NCBI GenBank assembly: GCA_937996585.1
Contig: CALKUW010000179.1
Location: 1-11,792 of the forward strand
DNA from: an uncultured Flavobacteriales bacterium
GTDB lineage: Bacteria; Bacteroidota; Bacteroidia; Flavobacteriales_D; Sanyastnellaceae
Length of the DNA stretch: 11,792 nucleotides
Direction: 5' to 3'
Numbering within the stretch: the first letter of the stretch is position 1; each line of letters opens with the position of its first letter. The translations under genes were made by a program, and so were the position numbers. A model generated the notes under the pieces. The model saw only the letters and a list, made by a program, of their open reading frames with translations. It was not told the DNA's origin and made no database searches. Below are positions 6,573 through 11,792 of the stretch, one piece after another.

Positions 6573-7382
6573 ATGAACACCACAGAAACCACCCCCGAAA
6601 CCATCGGCAAAGTGGACGTCTTCGAAGGGCTCGACCCCGCCGTGCGGGAACGGACCAAGAAGATGCTGATGTACTTCATCCTCTTCGCGGTCGTCATGCT
6701 GTTCGCAGGGTTCACCTCGGCCTACATCGTTTCCAACGTGGGCCAATTCTGGGTGCACATCGAAGCGCCCACGGCCCTGTGGATCAGCAACGGCCTCATC
6801 GTCGCCAGCTCGTTGCCGATGTGGCTCAGCCTTCGCGCCATGCGCAACGGACAGACCACGGCCAGCTTCGTGCACATCGCCATCACCTTCGTGCTCGGCA
6901 TCGCCTTCACCGTCATGCAGCTGCAAGGCTGGGGGGACCTGCAGGCAAAAGGCATGGGCTGGACCGTGGATGAACTGGCATCGGGCGCCAAGGCCTACCG
7001 TTGGAACAGCATCGAACAGCTGCTCGACGGACCCGCAGTCTGGGGCCAGGACTACACCATCGGCCAGGATGGTACACCGTTGAACTTCCGTCCGGAGACC
7101 AAGCAGCTCTTCGCTTCGGACGACGTCCTCATGGCGCGCGACATCACCCTCGATGTGGTGCGGACCTCCAATTCCGCCTCGGGTTACCTGTTCATTCTCA
7201 TCCTCATCCACCTTTTCCATCTGGCCCTGGGATTGGCCTATCTCGTGGTCAACGGGGTGCGCATCCTGAAGGGCCGGATCCACCCCGGAGATACCGTCCG
7301 ATTGCACACCGGTGGCGTGTATTGGCATTTCCTGGGCCTGTTATGGATATACCTGTTCGCGTTCCTGTTCCTTCTCCACTGA
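6573..7382 (+). CDS. Cytochrome c oxidase subunit III, first paralogue
   Basis: This inner-membrane accessory subunit belongs to the heme-copper oxidase subunit III family. The 269-residue product has five predicted membrane helices (about 33-55, 69-89, 98-119, 204-226, 249-268), as in five-helix bacterial subunit III. Family marks are the helix-4 start SGYLFILILIHLFHLALGLA (203-222) and the C-terminal GGVYWHFLGLLWIYLFAFLF (247-266), equivalent to 'yWHFvD.vWi.lf'. Between helices 3 and 4 lies a long polar segment (about 121-200) that is shorter or absent in typical members. A TTG at 6558 would add five residues; ATG 6573 is preferred because of the upstream -7-like element and because residues 1-30 then form an ordinary charged cytoplasmic lead. 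Two consecutive subunit III genes are a known Bacteroidota arrangement; the copies are very different and not a recent duplication. Confidence 0.88.
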   Translation: MNTTETTPETIGKVDVFEGLDPAVRERTKKMLMYFILFAVVMLFAGFTSAYIVSNVGQFWVHIEAPTALWISNGLIVASSLPMWLSLRAMRNGQTTASFVHIAITFVLGIAFTVMQLQGWGDLQAKGMGWTVDELASGAKAYRWNSIEQLLDGPAVWGQDYTIGQDGTPLNFRPETKQLFASDDVLMARDITLDVVRTSNSASGYLFILILIHLFHLALGLAYLVVNGVRILKGRIHPGDTVRLHTGGVYWHFLGLLWIYLFAFLFLLH

Positions 7383-7390
7383 TGATGGCT

Positions 7391-7398
7391 TAAGTTTG
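7391..7398 (+). promoter_or_regulatory. Putative -7 promoter element (TAAGTTTG), perfect match
   Basis: TAAGTTTG fits all fixed positions of TAnnTTTG. It starts just after the preceding stop codon (7380-7382) and ends 17 bases before ATG 7416. It suggests that the second subunit III gene and those downstream can be transcribed from their own promoter. No -33 TTG at standard spacing was seen. Confidence 0.45.
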
Positions 7399-7415
7399 CG
7401 GCGCAAATCAGCGTC

Positions 7416-8426
7416 ATGGCCGGACACGCACAAGCAGAAGTTTCGAAGGAAGTCCTCTGGGGAGGAGGACAGTCGCCTTTTGGGGTCACCTATGGCAAAA
7501 TGATGATGTGGTACTTCCTCGTATCGGACGCCCTGACGTTCGGAGGATTGCTCATAGCCTACGCCTTCTGGCGGGCCGCAGCGGTGGACGCCTGGCCCAT
7601 CGGGGAGCAGGTCTTCCGCGCCCTCCCGGGCCTCGAAGGGGAATACCCCCTCATGTATGTGGCCCTCATGACCTTCATTCTCATCGTGAGTTCGGTCACT
7701 ATGGTGCTCGCCGTGGAGGCGGGCCACCGCAATGACCGTTCCGGCGTGCTGAAGTGGTTGGGTCTGACCATTGTCGGCGGTTTCTTCTTCCTCGGCAGCC
7801 AAGCCTGGGAGTGGAGCCACTTCATCCACGGCAGCGGCGGCTTCTTCAACCTGGCGGAGCAGGTGACGGTCACGGATCCCGACGGAGGCACCATCACGAT
7901 GAACGCCGGTGACCGGGTCTACATGGACCACCACTTCGGCCACTTGATGGAGATGCACCTCCACGACCCCGTAGGCGTGCCCATGACCACCGAAGGCGGA
8001 CACGTCATCCTGACCGAGCTCGGTGACCACCCCCACGAGGCGCACCTGCACGGTTTGAAGGTCAACAAGTACGTCGAGAACGAGACCCTCGTCGAAGGGG
8101 ACGAAATGATGGCATTGTGGAATGCCCGCTCCGAGAGCTTCTCCTTCGGTGCCCCCATCCCCGGCCTCGGCGCCGACTGGGGTGGCATCAACCACAGCGA
8201 GTACGCCACGCAACAGGGCTACAGCAACTTCTTCTTCTTCATCACCGGTTTCCACGGTTTCCACGTGTTCTCCGGGGTCATCATCAACATCGTGGTCTTC
8301 TTCATGGTGCTGAACCGCGTCATGGAGCGCCGGAAGCACTACGAGATGGTCGAGAAGGTGGGCCTTTACTGGCACTTCGTCGACCTGGTCTGGGTGTTCG
8401 TTTTCACCTTCTTCTACCTCATCTGA
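7416..8426 (+). CDS. Cytochrome c oxidase subunit III, second paralogue, with histidine-rich insertion
   Basis: This 336-residue inner-membrane subunit of a heme-copper oxidase has the N-terminal block SPFGVTYGKMMMWYFLVSDA (20-39), which is characteristic of the Bacteroidota subunit III. Other conserved parts are GSQAWEWSHFI (127-137, with the family's membrane Glu at 132), FFFFITGFHGFHVFSGVIIN (272-291) and GLYWHFVDLVWVFVFTFFYL (316-335). Five helices are predicted. Between helices 3 and 4, about residues 141-268, is an insertion of more than 100 residues, far longer than usual. Within it ten His fall in 43 residues (172, 173, 176, 181, 183, 196, 205, 207, 210, 212), along with many Asp/Glu. 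The loop should lie outside the membrane and could bind metal; that is inference. It is followed by the subunit IV gene after a single base, so the two are surely cotranscribed. Confidence 0.92.
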   Translation: MAGHAQAEVSKEVLWGGGQSPFGVTYGKMMMWYFLVSDALTFGGLLIAYAFWRAAAVDAWPIGEQVFRALPGLEGEYPLMYVALMTFILIVSSVTMVLAVEAGHRNDRSGVLKWLGLTIVGGFFFLGSQAWEWSHFIHGSGGFFNLAEQVTVTDPDGGTITMNAGDRVYMDHHFGHLMEMHLHDPVGVPMTTEGGHVILTELGDHPHEAHLHGLKVNKYVENETLVEGDEMMALWNARSESFSFGAPIPGLGADWGGINHSEYATQQGYSNFFFFITGFHGFHVFSGVIINIVVFFMVLNRVMERRKHYEMVEKVGLYWHFVDLVWVFVFTFFYLI

Positions 8427-8427
8427 C

Positions 8428-8805
8428 ATGGAGCGCGACGACCTCATCGTAAACGACAGCTACGCCCTCAACGCCCACCACAGCGAAGAGCAGGGCATCG
8501 CCATCCGCAAGAAGATCTACATGGTCACGGTCATCCTCTCGGTGATCACGGCCATCGAGGTCGGCATGGGTGTGATGTTCAAGCGGAGCGAGACCTTCAC
8601 CTGGACGGCCATCAAATGGACCTTCATCGTCCTGACGCTGTTCAAGGCGGGCTACATCGTGATGACGTTCATGCATCTCGGCGACGAGCGTAAGAACCTG
8701 CGCAACGCCGTCATCGTGCCCTACTTCGTCTTCATCGCCTACCTGATTTTCATTGCGATCACGGAGGGGTTGGCGCACTACGACCTGGACCTGCTCTTCC
8801 ACTGA
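8428..8805 (+). CDS. Cytochrome c oxidase subunit IV family protein
   Basis: This is a small inner-membrane accessory subunit of the oxidase, 125 residues with three predicted helices (about 30-50, 64-83, 92-113). The central block KWTFIVLTLFKAGYIVMTFM then HLGDERKNLR (residues 64-93) is the hallmark of the bacterial subunit IV (COX4_pro type) family. The N-terminal tail is polar with two adjacent His (AHHSEEQ). It starts one base after the stop of the second subunit III gene and ends 15 bases before the SCO gene, so it sits inside a tight operon. These subunits stabilise the complex and are not catalytic. Confidence 0.85.
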   Translation: MERDDLIVNDSYALNAHHSEEQGIAIRKKIYMVTVILSVITAIEVGMGVMFKRSETFTWTAIKWTFIVLTLFKAGYIVMTFMHLGDERKNLRNAVIVPYFVFIAYLIFIAITEGLAHYDLDLLFH

Positions 8806-8820
8806 GCACCCCCCTTCAAC

Positions 8821-10068
8821 ATGGGTGAGCGCCATCCGGCCAACCGCCGTCCCCTGCGCCGCCTCCTGCTGGTGGCCGCCCTGCCGGGGTTGCCCCTGCT
8901 CCTGCTTGTGATCCTCGGGCGTGGCATGCGCCACGAGTTCAGCGACCTCGATTATTTCTCTCCCAAAGGACAGCGCATCTCCACGCCGGTCGGGGCGAGG
9001 CGCATTCCGGACTTCATCCTGACCGACCAAGGGGCGCGCACCGTCAGCCGCGACAGCCTGGCCGGGACCTTCTGGCTCGTGGCCTGCATGACCACCGACA
9101 CGGTCACCACCCCGTATCTGGCCGAACTCACCCAGCAACTGCTGTGGGCCAATTGGCGCTACCGCGACGAGCCGGATGTCGGCCTGCTCTGCCTGACGCT
9201 CGACGCCGCCCACGACACGCCTTCCCAGCTGCGCAAATACGTGGGGCAGAACGAACGCTACAACCGCTACCCCGACAAGTGGCGGTTCCTCACGGGTGAC
9301 CAGGCCTCCATCGACACCATCATCGGTTCGGGCCTCGGCATCGAACGCGATGCGGCCGACCCGTTCAACGTGGCCACCCTGCTCTTGCTCGACGACCGCG
9401 GATACGTCCGCCAGAAATACCTCGCCTCCAGCGAGCACGAGATCGGAGATGCCGTGGAGGACATCGCATTGCTGAAGAAACGGAAGACGGAGCGCGACAA
9501 GCGCCGCAGGGAAGCCGCGCAGAAACCCGAACTGCCTGTGTTGGGACCAGCCATGGGAGACGAGCCGCACACGGTCCCCAAGTTCGCACTGACCGACCAG
9601 CGCGGTGCGGAATTCAGCCACAGGGATGTGGAGGGCAAGGTGCGCATCGTCGACGCCTTCTTCACAGCGTGCCCCACCATCTGCCCGGTCATCAGCTCAC
9701 AGCTCGCCCGGGTGCACGACCGGCTCTGGGCGGAAGGCCTCGAGGAAAGGGTCTGCATCCTCAGCCACAGCGTGGACCCGAAGAACGACACCCCGGAACG
9801 GATGCGGCGCTATGGCCAGCGGCTTGGAGCCGATCCGGACGTCTGGAAATTCCTGACCGGTCCGGAAGAGGAACTGTACCCCTTGCTGCAGGAGGGCTAC
9901 CTCCTGACCGCCCTGCCGAGCGATACGGCGGCCGGCGGTTTCTTCCACAGCGACCAGGTGCTCATCGTGGATGCGCAGGGCCGGCTGCGCGGCACCTATG
10001 ACGGCACGAGAACCTCCGAGGTCGACCGGATGTTGGAAGACCTGATGACCCTGCTCGCCCGACCATGA
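8821..10068 (+). CDS. Double-domain SCO protein (degenerate N-terminal plus intact C-terminal SCO domain)
   Basis: SCO/SenC proteins are membrane-anchored periplasmic thioredoxin-fold chaperones that deliver copper to, or reduce, the CuA site of cytochrome oxidase. This one is 415 residues, roughly twice the usual size. A membrane anchor is at about residues 14-34. The C-terminal domain (about 250-412) is canonical: VPKFALTDQ, FFTACPTICPV with C284 and C288, DPKNDTPERM, and the copper-ligand His in FFHSDQ (H376). The N-terminal domain (about 60-218) has the same plan: IPDFILTDQ, a strand and helix at 82-112, DAAHDTPSQL and LLLLDDRGYVRQKYLA. At the ligand positions, however, it has D93 and T97 instead of the two Cys, and N183 instead of His. 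A basic linker (KKRKTERDKRRREAAQK, 219-235) joins them. So the first domain probably binds no copper by the usual residues and may be structural or for partner recognition. The gene overlaps the DUF420 gene by 4 nt (ATGA). Confidence 0.88.
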   Translation: MGERHPANRRPLRRLLLVAALPGLPLLLLVILGRGMRHEFSDLDYFSPKGQRISTPVGARRIPDFILTDQGARTVSRDSLAGTFWLVACMTTDTVTTPYLAELTQQLLWANWRYRDEPDVGLLCLTLDAAHDTPSQLRKYVGQNERYNRYPDKWRFLTGDQASIDTIIGSGLGIERDAADPFNVATLLLLDDRGYVRQKYLASSEHEIGDAVEDIALLKKRKTERDKRRREAAQKPELPVLGPAMGDEPHTVPKFALTDQRGAEFSHRDVEGKVRIVDAFFTACPTICPVISSQLARVHDRLWAEGLEERVCILSHSVDPKNDTPERMRRYGQRLGADPDVWKFLTGPEEELYPLLQEGYLLTALPSDTAAGGFFHSDQVLIVDAQGRLRGTYDGTRTSEVDRMLEDLMTLLARP

Positions 10069-10616
10069 AAGCCCCCACCCCCTCCGACCGCGCCGTCCGC
10101 CGCTTCGTCTGGACCGTTTCCATCGCCGTCCCCGCATTGGTGACGTTGCTCTTCTTCATCCCCCCGGCAGAAGGCCTCTCGGAGGATACGCTGCGCCAGG
10201 TCTACCTCCTGCCGCGATTGAATGCCCTGCTCAATGGCTCCGCCTTCCTTTGCCTAGCCGTTTCGCTGTGGTCAATAAAACAGGGAAAGGTCCAGCGCCA
10301 CAGGAACCTGAACACCGCCGCCTTGGTGCTCTCCGCCTTGTTCCTTTTGAGTTACGTGACCTTCCACATGCTCACCGAATCCACCAAATTCGGTGGCCAA
10401 GGCGCCATCCGCACCGTCTACCTCACCATCCTCCTCAGCCACATCGTCCTCTCCGCGCTCATCGTTCCCCTGGCCCTGTTCAGTTATGCGCGTGGACTTG
10501 CCGGAGATGTGGAGCGGCACCGCCGCATCGCCCGCATCACCATGCCCATGTGGCTCTATGTCACGGCCACCGGCGTCATCGTCTTCTGGATGATCTCGCC
10601 CTATTACCCCTATTGA
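10065..10616 (+). CDS. DUF420 membrane protein of the cytochrome oxidase cluster
   Basis: This is an inner-membrane protein of 183 residues with five predicted helices (about 15-33, 50-71, 83-101, 116-140, 158-177), belonging to the DUF420 (YozB-like) family that is regularly found beside SCO and oxidase genes. Recognisable blocks are LLPRLNALLNGSAFLCLAVS (48-67), WSIKQGKVQRHRNLN (69-83), FHMLTESTKFGG (100-111) and SHIVLSALIVPLAL (125-138). Histidines at 79, 101, 126 and 152 sit at or near helix ends, where they could bind heme or metal; this is an inference from position. It starts inside the SCO stop codon (4-nt overlap), implying coupled translation. The biochemical function of the family is not firmly established to my knowledge; a role in oxidase assembly is suggested by context. 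Confidence 0.88.
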   Translation: MKAPTPSDRAVRRFVWTVSIAVPALVTLLFFIPPAEGLSEDTLRQVYLLPRLNALLNGSAFLCLAVSLWSIKQGKVQRHRNLNTAALVLSALFLLSYVTFHMLTESTKFGGQGAIRTVYLTILLSHIVLSALIVPLALFSYARGLAGDVERHRRIARITMPMWLYVTATGVIVFWMISPYYPY

Positions 10617-10628
10617 CCGCCCTGCGAG

Positions 10629-10847
10629 ATGCGCCCGCACCTGTTCCTCCTCTGCTGCGCCTTGTTGATGGCGGACGCAATCTGGGGGCAGTGCGTCATG
10701 TGCAAAGCGGTCGCCGAGGACAGTGCAGCTGAGGGGGCCGTTGGCCGGGGAATCAACCAGGGCATCCTGTACATCATGGCCGTTCCGTACATTTTGCTCG
10801 GCATTATTGCATTTTTGGTCTTCAAAAAATGGAAGTTCGTCGAATAA
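10629..10847 (+). CDS. Small exported membrane protein with a CxxC motif, unknown function
   Basis: This 72-residue protein starts 12 bases after the DUF420 stop and continues the operon. It has a signal-peptide-like N-terminus (MRPHLFLLCCALLMADAIWG), then QCVMCKAVAED with a CxxC pair (C22, C25). A short polar stretch GAVGRGINQG follows, then one membrane helix (about 46-65) and a basic end FKKWKFVE. After cleavage near residue 20 the CxxC would sit next to the mature N-terminus on the periplasmic side, anchored by a single helix. From memory, similar small 'QC.MC' proteins occur downstream of oxidase clusters in other Bacteroidota, but I cannot verify this here. A role in copper or thiol handling for CuA assembly is a guess from the motif and neighbours. 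The coding frame is supported by the domain layout and tight spacing. Confidence 0.72.
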   Translation: MRPHLFLLCCALLMADAIWGQCVMCKAVAEDSAAEGAVGRGINQGILYIMAVPYILLGIIAFLVFKKWKFVE

Positions 10848-10851
10848 TGTG

Positions 10852-10859
10852 TAAATTAA
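10852..10859 (+). promoter_or_regulatory. Weak -7-like element (TAAATTAA) before the OmpA-like gene
   Basis: TAAATTAA keeps four of six fixed positions of TAnnTTTG and lies 4 bases before ATG 10864 in a locally AT-rich patch (about 10800-10860). It may give the OmpA-like gene its own start despite only 16 bases separating it from the gene upstream. Confidence 0.25.
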
Positions 10860-10863
10860 GGGT

Positions 10864-11616
10864 ATGCTTGACCAGCTTCCCGCACGCGGGCGATACCACC
10901 ACATCGCCAAGGCCTTCTCGGTCCCCCTACTTCTCCTTTTGATCGGGCTTCCAGCCCAAGCACAATTCCACGCCGAGCGGGCCATCTTGCCCGAAGAGAC
11001 CGTACTTGAATACGGCAGCTACCGCCTTTCCGTGGAGTCGGAAGGCCGTCCGGAAGCATGCGATGTAGTGCTGTTCGGCTACCACAGCCGCCGGCCCGGC
11101 CGCTGGTCACAGCTCTCCGACACCGTGCTCCGCGTTGTACCGCACCGCCGGCACACCCTTATCGGCAGCAAGCCGGGTTACATGTTCCACACCGAAACGT
11201 TTTACCCCGACCTGCTCGAGACACCCACGATCCGGGTAGAACTGCGCGAACTCGACGAAGGGCAGCGGACCGACATCCTCGGCCTGCATTTCCTCGGAAA
11301 CCAGCACCGCCTCCACCCCAAATGCCTCGGCGTGGCGGAGGAGCTGCTCCACTGGATGGAGGACAACCCCAGCGTCCACCTCAACATCATCGGCCACGTC
11401 AACGGCGCCGATGGTCGCCGGTCCCGGGCCTTCTATCGCAAGGCCAGCGTCGACCGTGCAGAGGTCATCATTGAATGGCTGACCTTGCACGGCATTGCAC
11501 CCGAACGCCTCACGGCCCAAGGCCGTGGTGCCGAAGCACTGCTGTTCCCCGACCCCATCTACGCCTGGCAGCACGAAGCCAACCGGCGCGTGGAAATCGA
11601 AGTCACCCGGCACTGA
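10864..11616 (+). CDS. OmpA-family (peptidoglycan-associated) exported protein
   Basis: This is an exported protein of 250 residues with a hydrophobic signal segment at about 16-34 (FSVPLLLLLIGLPAQAQ) after an unusually long polar start of 15 residues. Residues about 45-130 look like a beta-rich domain of the kind that precedes OmpA domains in Bacteroidota (YGSYRLSVESEG, HTLIGSKPGYMFHTETF). The C-terminal OmpA domain covers about 135-248: FLGNQHRLHPKCLGVAEELL, HLNIIGHVNG (172-181), SVDRAEVIIEWLTLHGIAPE (195-214), RLTAQGRGA and the closing NRRVEIEV (240-247). This domain normally clamps peptidoglycan through an Asp in 'GHTD' and an Arg in 'LSxxRA'. Here the Arg is present (R198), but the Asp is Asn (N180), so wall binding may be altered. 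No barrel domain is present. It is not obviously linked to the oxidase genes upstream. Confidence 0.85.
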   Translation: MLDQLPARGRYHHIAKAFSVPLLLLLIGLPAQAQFHAERAILPEETVLEYGSYRLSVESEGRPEACDVVLFGYHSRRPGRWSQLSDTVLRVVPHRRHTLIGSKPGYMFHTETFYPDLLETPTIRVELRELDEGQRTDILGLHFLGNQHRLHPKCLGVAEELLHWMEDNPSVHLNIIGHVNGADGRRSRAFYRKASVDRAEVIIEWLTLHGIAPERLTAQGRGAEALLFPDPIYAWQHEANRRVEIEVTRH

Positions 11617-11626
11617 CCGGCACAAC

Positions 11627-11645
11627 CCGTGCACGCGATGCACGG
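11627..11645 (+). terminator. Hairpin after the OmpA-like gene, possible terminator
   Basis: CCGTGCA (11627-11633) and TGCACGG (11639-11645) form a perfect 7-bp stem with a 5-base loop, 10 bases after the stop codon. No T run follows directly, so termination is plausible but unproven. The hairpin is 6 bases upstream of the next -7 element, so it could also influence that promoter. Confidence 0.4.
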
Positions 11646-11651
11646 AGACCT

Positions 11652-11659
11652 TACTTTCG
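11652..11659 (+). promoter_or_regulatory. Putative -7 promoter element (TACTTTCG) before the last gene
   Basis: TACTTTCG matches TAnnTTTG at five of six fixed positions. It ends 5 bases before an ATG at 11665 and 32 bases before the ATG at 11692, so it is compatible with either start of the next gene. Confidence 0.4.
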
Positions 11660-11691
11660 CGGGGATGTCCATTGTCCCCTGCATACCTGCG

Positions 11692-11792
11692 ATGTCCAGG
11701 CTCCATCGGAAGCCCCTTCGTTTCACCACCACCCTCTTCTTCCTGCTCATCCTCGGCCCATCCGGGGTACGCGCCCAAGCCACGAGTTGGAC
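11692..11792 (+). CDS. Start of an exported protein, cut by the window edge
   Basis: An open frame runs to the end of the window without a stop. From ATG 11692 it reads MSRLHRKPLRFTTTLF, then a hydrophobic stretch (FLLILGPSGV) and RAQATSW: a basic head, a hydrophobic core and an AxA-like cleavage site (VRAQA), which is a clear signal peptide. An in-frame ATG at 11665 would add nine residues and sits closer to the -7 element. I prefer 11692 because it gives a normal-length signal peptide. Only about ten residues of mature protein are visible, so the function is unknown. Confidence 0.6.
   Translation, partial: MSRLHRKPLRFTTTLFFLLILGPSGVRAQATSW

Noticed and set aside
7341..8447. 368-codon open frame on the minus strand, rich in Glu, Asp, Val and His
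   Set aside because: It mirrors the second subunit III gene; its biased composition is the complement of the His/Asp-rich insertion and hydrophobic helices. No start signal or domain is visible.
8419..9621. 400-codon open frame on the minus strand
   Set aside because: It is antisense across the subunit IV and SCO genes, both strongly supported by motifs, and its translation is low-complexity and unrecognisable.
1..11792. CRISPR array, tRNA/rRNA genes, insertion sequences, defence or toxin-antitoxin modules
   Set aside because: I looked on both strands and saw no regular short repeats, no tRNA-like cloverleaf, no transposase or nuclease motifs and no terminal inverted repeats. The gene content is metabolic, respiratory and cell-surface.

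Overview
The window looks like chromosomal DNA of a GC-rich member of the Bacteroidota, most likely a marine or freshwater Flavobacteriales-type lineage. The evidence is fourfold: (i) a respiratory cluster in the order cyoE, cox3, cox3, coxIV, SCO, DUF420, which is a known Bacteroidota arrangement; (ii) Wzi-like outer-membrane proteins and an OmpA-like protein of Bacteroidota style; (iii) several start codons preceded closely by copies of the Bacteroidota -7 promoter element TAnnTTTG; (iv) the near absence of Shine-Dalgarno sequences. Every credible gene is on the + strand and intergenic gaps are short. I see no rRNA, tRNA, CRISPR array, insertion sequence or phage gene. The assignment to lineage is inference.

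Positions 1-5616 are a transport and surface-polysaccharide region. It opens with the 3' end of an oligopeptide-type ABC transporter permease. GDP-L-fucose synthase (fcl) follows and overlaps by 4 nt a first Wzi-like outer-membrane barrel protein. A 230-240 bp AT-rich gap, the only sizeable non-coding stretch, precedes a WecA/TagO-like undecaprenyl-phosphate sugar-1-phosphate transferase. A second, more canonical Wzi-like barrel protein comes next. Together these could supply an activated deoxysugar, start a lipid-linked glycan and help place or anchor the polymer at the outer membrane.

Positions 5642-10847 hold a compact cytochrome c oxidase maturation and accessory-subunit cluster: heme O synthase (cyoE/ctaB), two different subunit III proteins, a small subunit IV, a double-domain SCO copper chaperone, a DUF420 membrane protein and a 72-residue membrane protein with an exported CxxC motif. 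The catalytic subunits I and II are not in the window and must be encoded elsewhere. From 8428 to 10847 the genes overlap or lie at most about 15 nt apart, so they probably form one transcription unit.

Positions 10864-11792 contain an OmpA-family lipoprotein- or periplasm-type protein and the start of another exported protein cut by the window edge.

The most notable points are the SCO protein, which carries a second, N-terminal SCO-like domain that has lost its copper ligands; the histidine-rich insertion in the second subunit III; and the repeated placement of TAnnTTTG-like elements only 4-17 nt from start codons, implying leaderless or nearly leaderless transcripts. I did not find an obviously new defence or mobile system.
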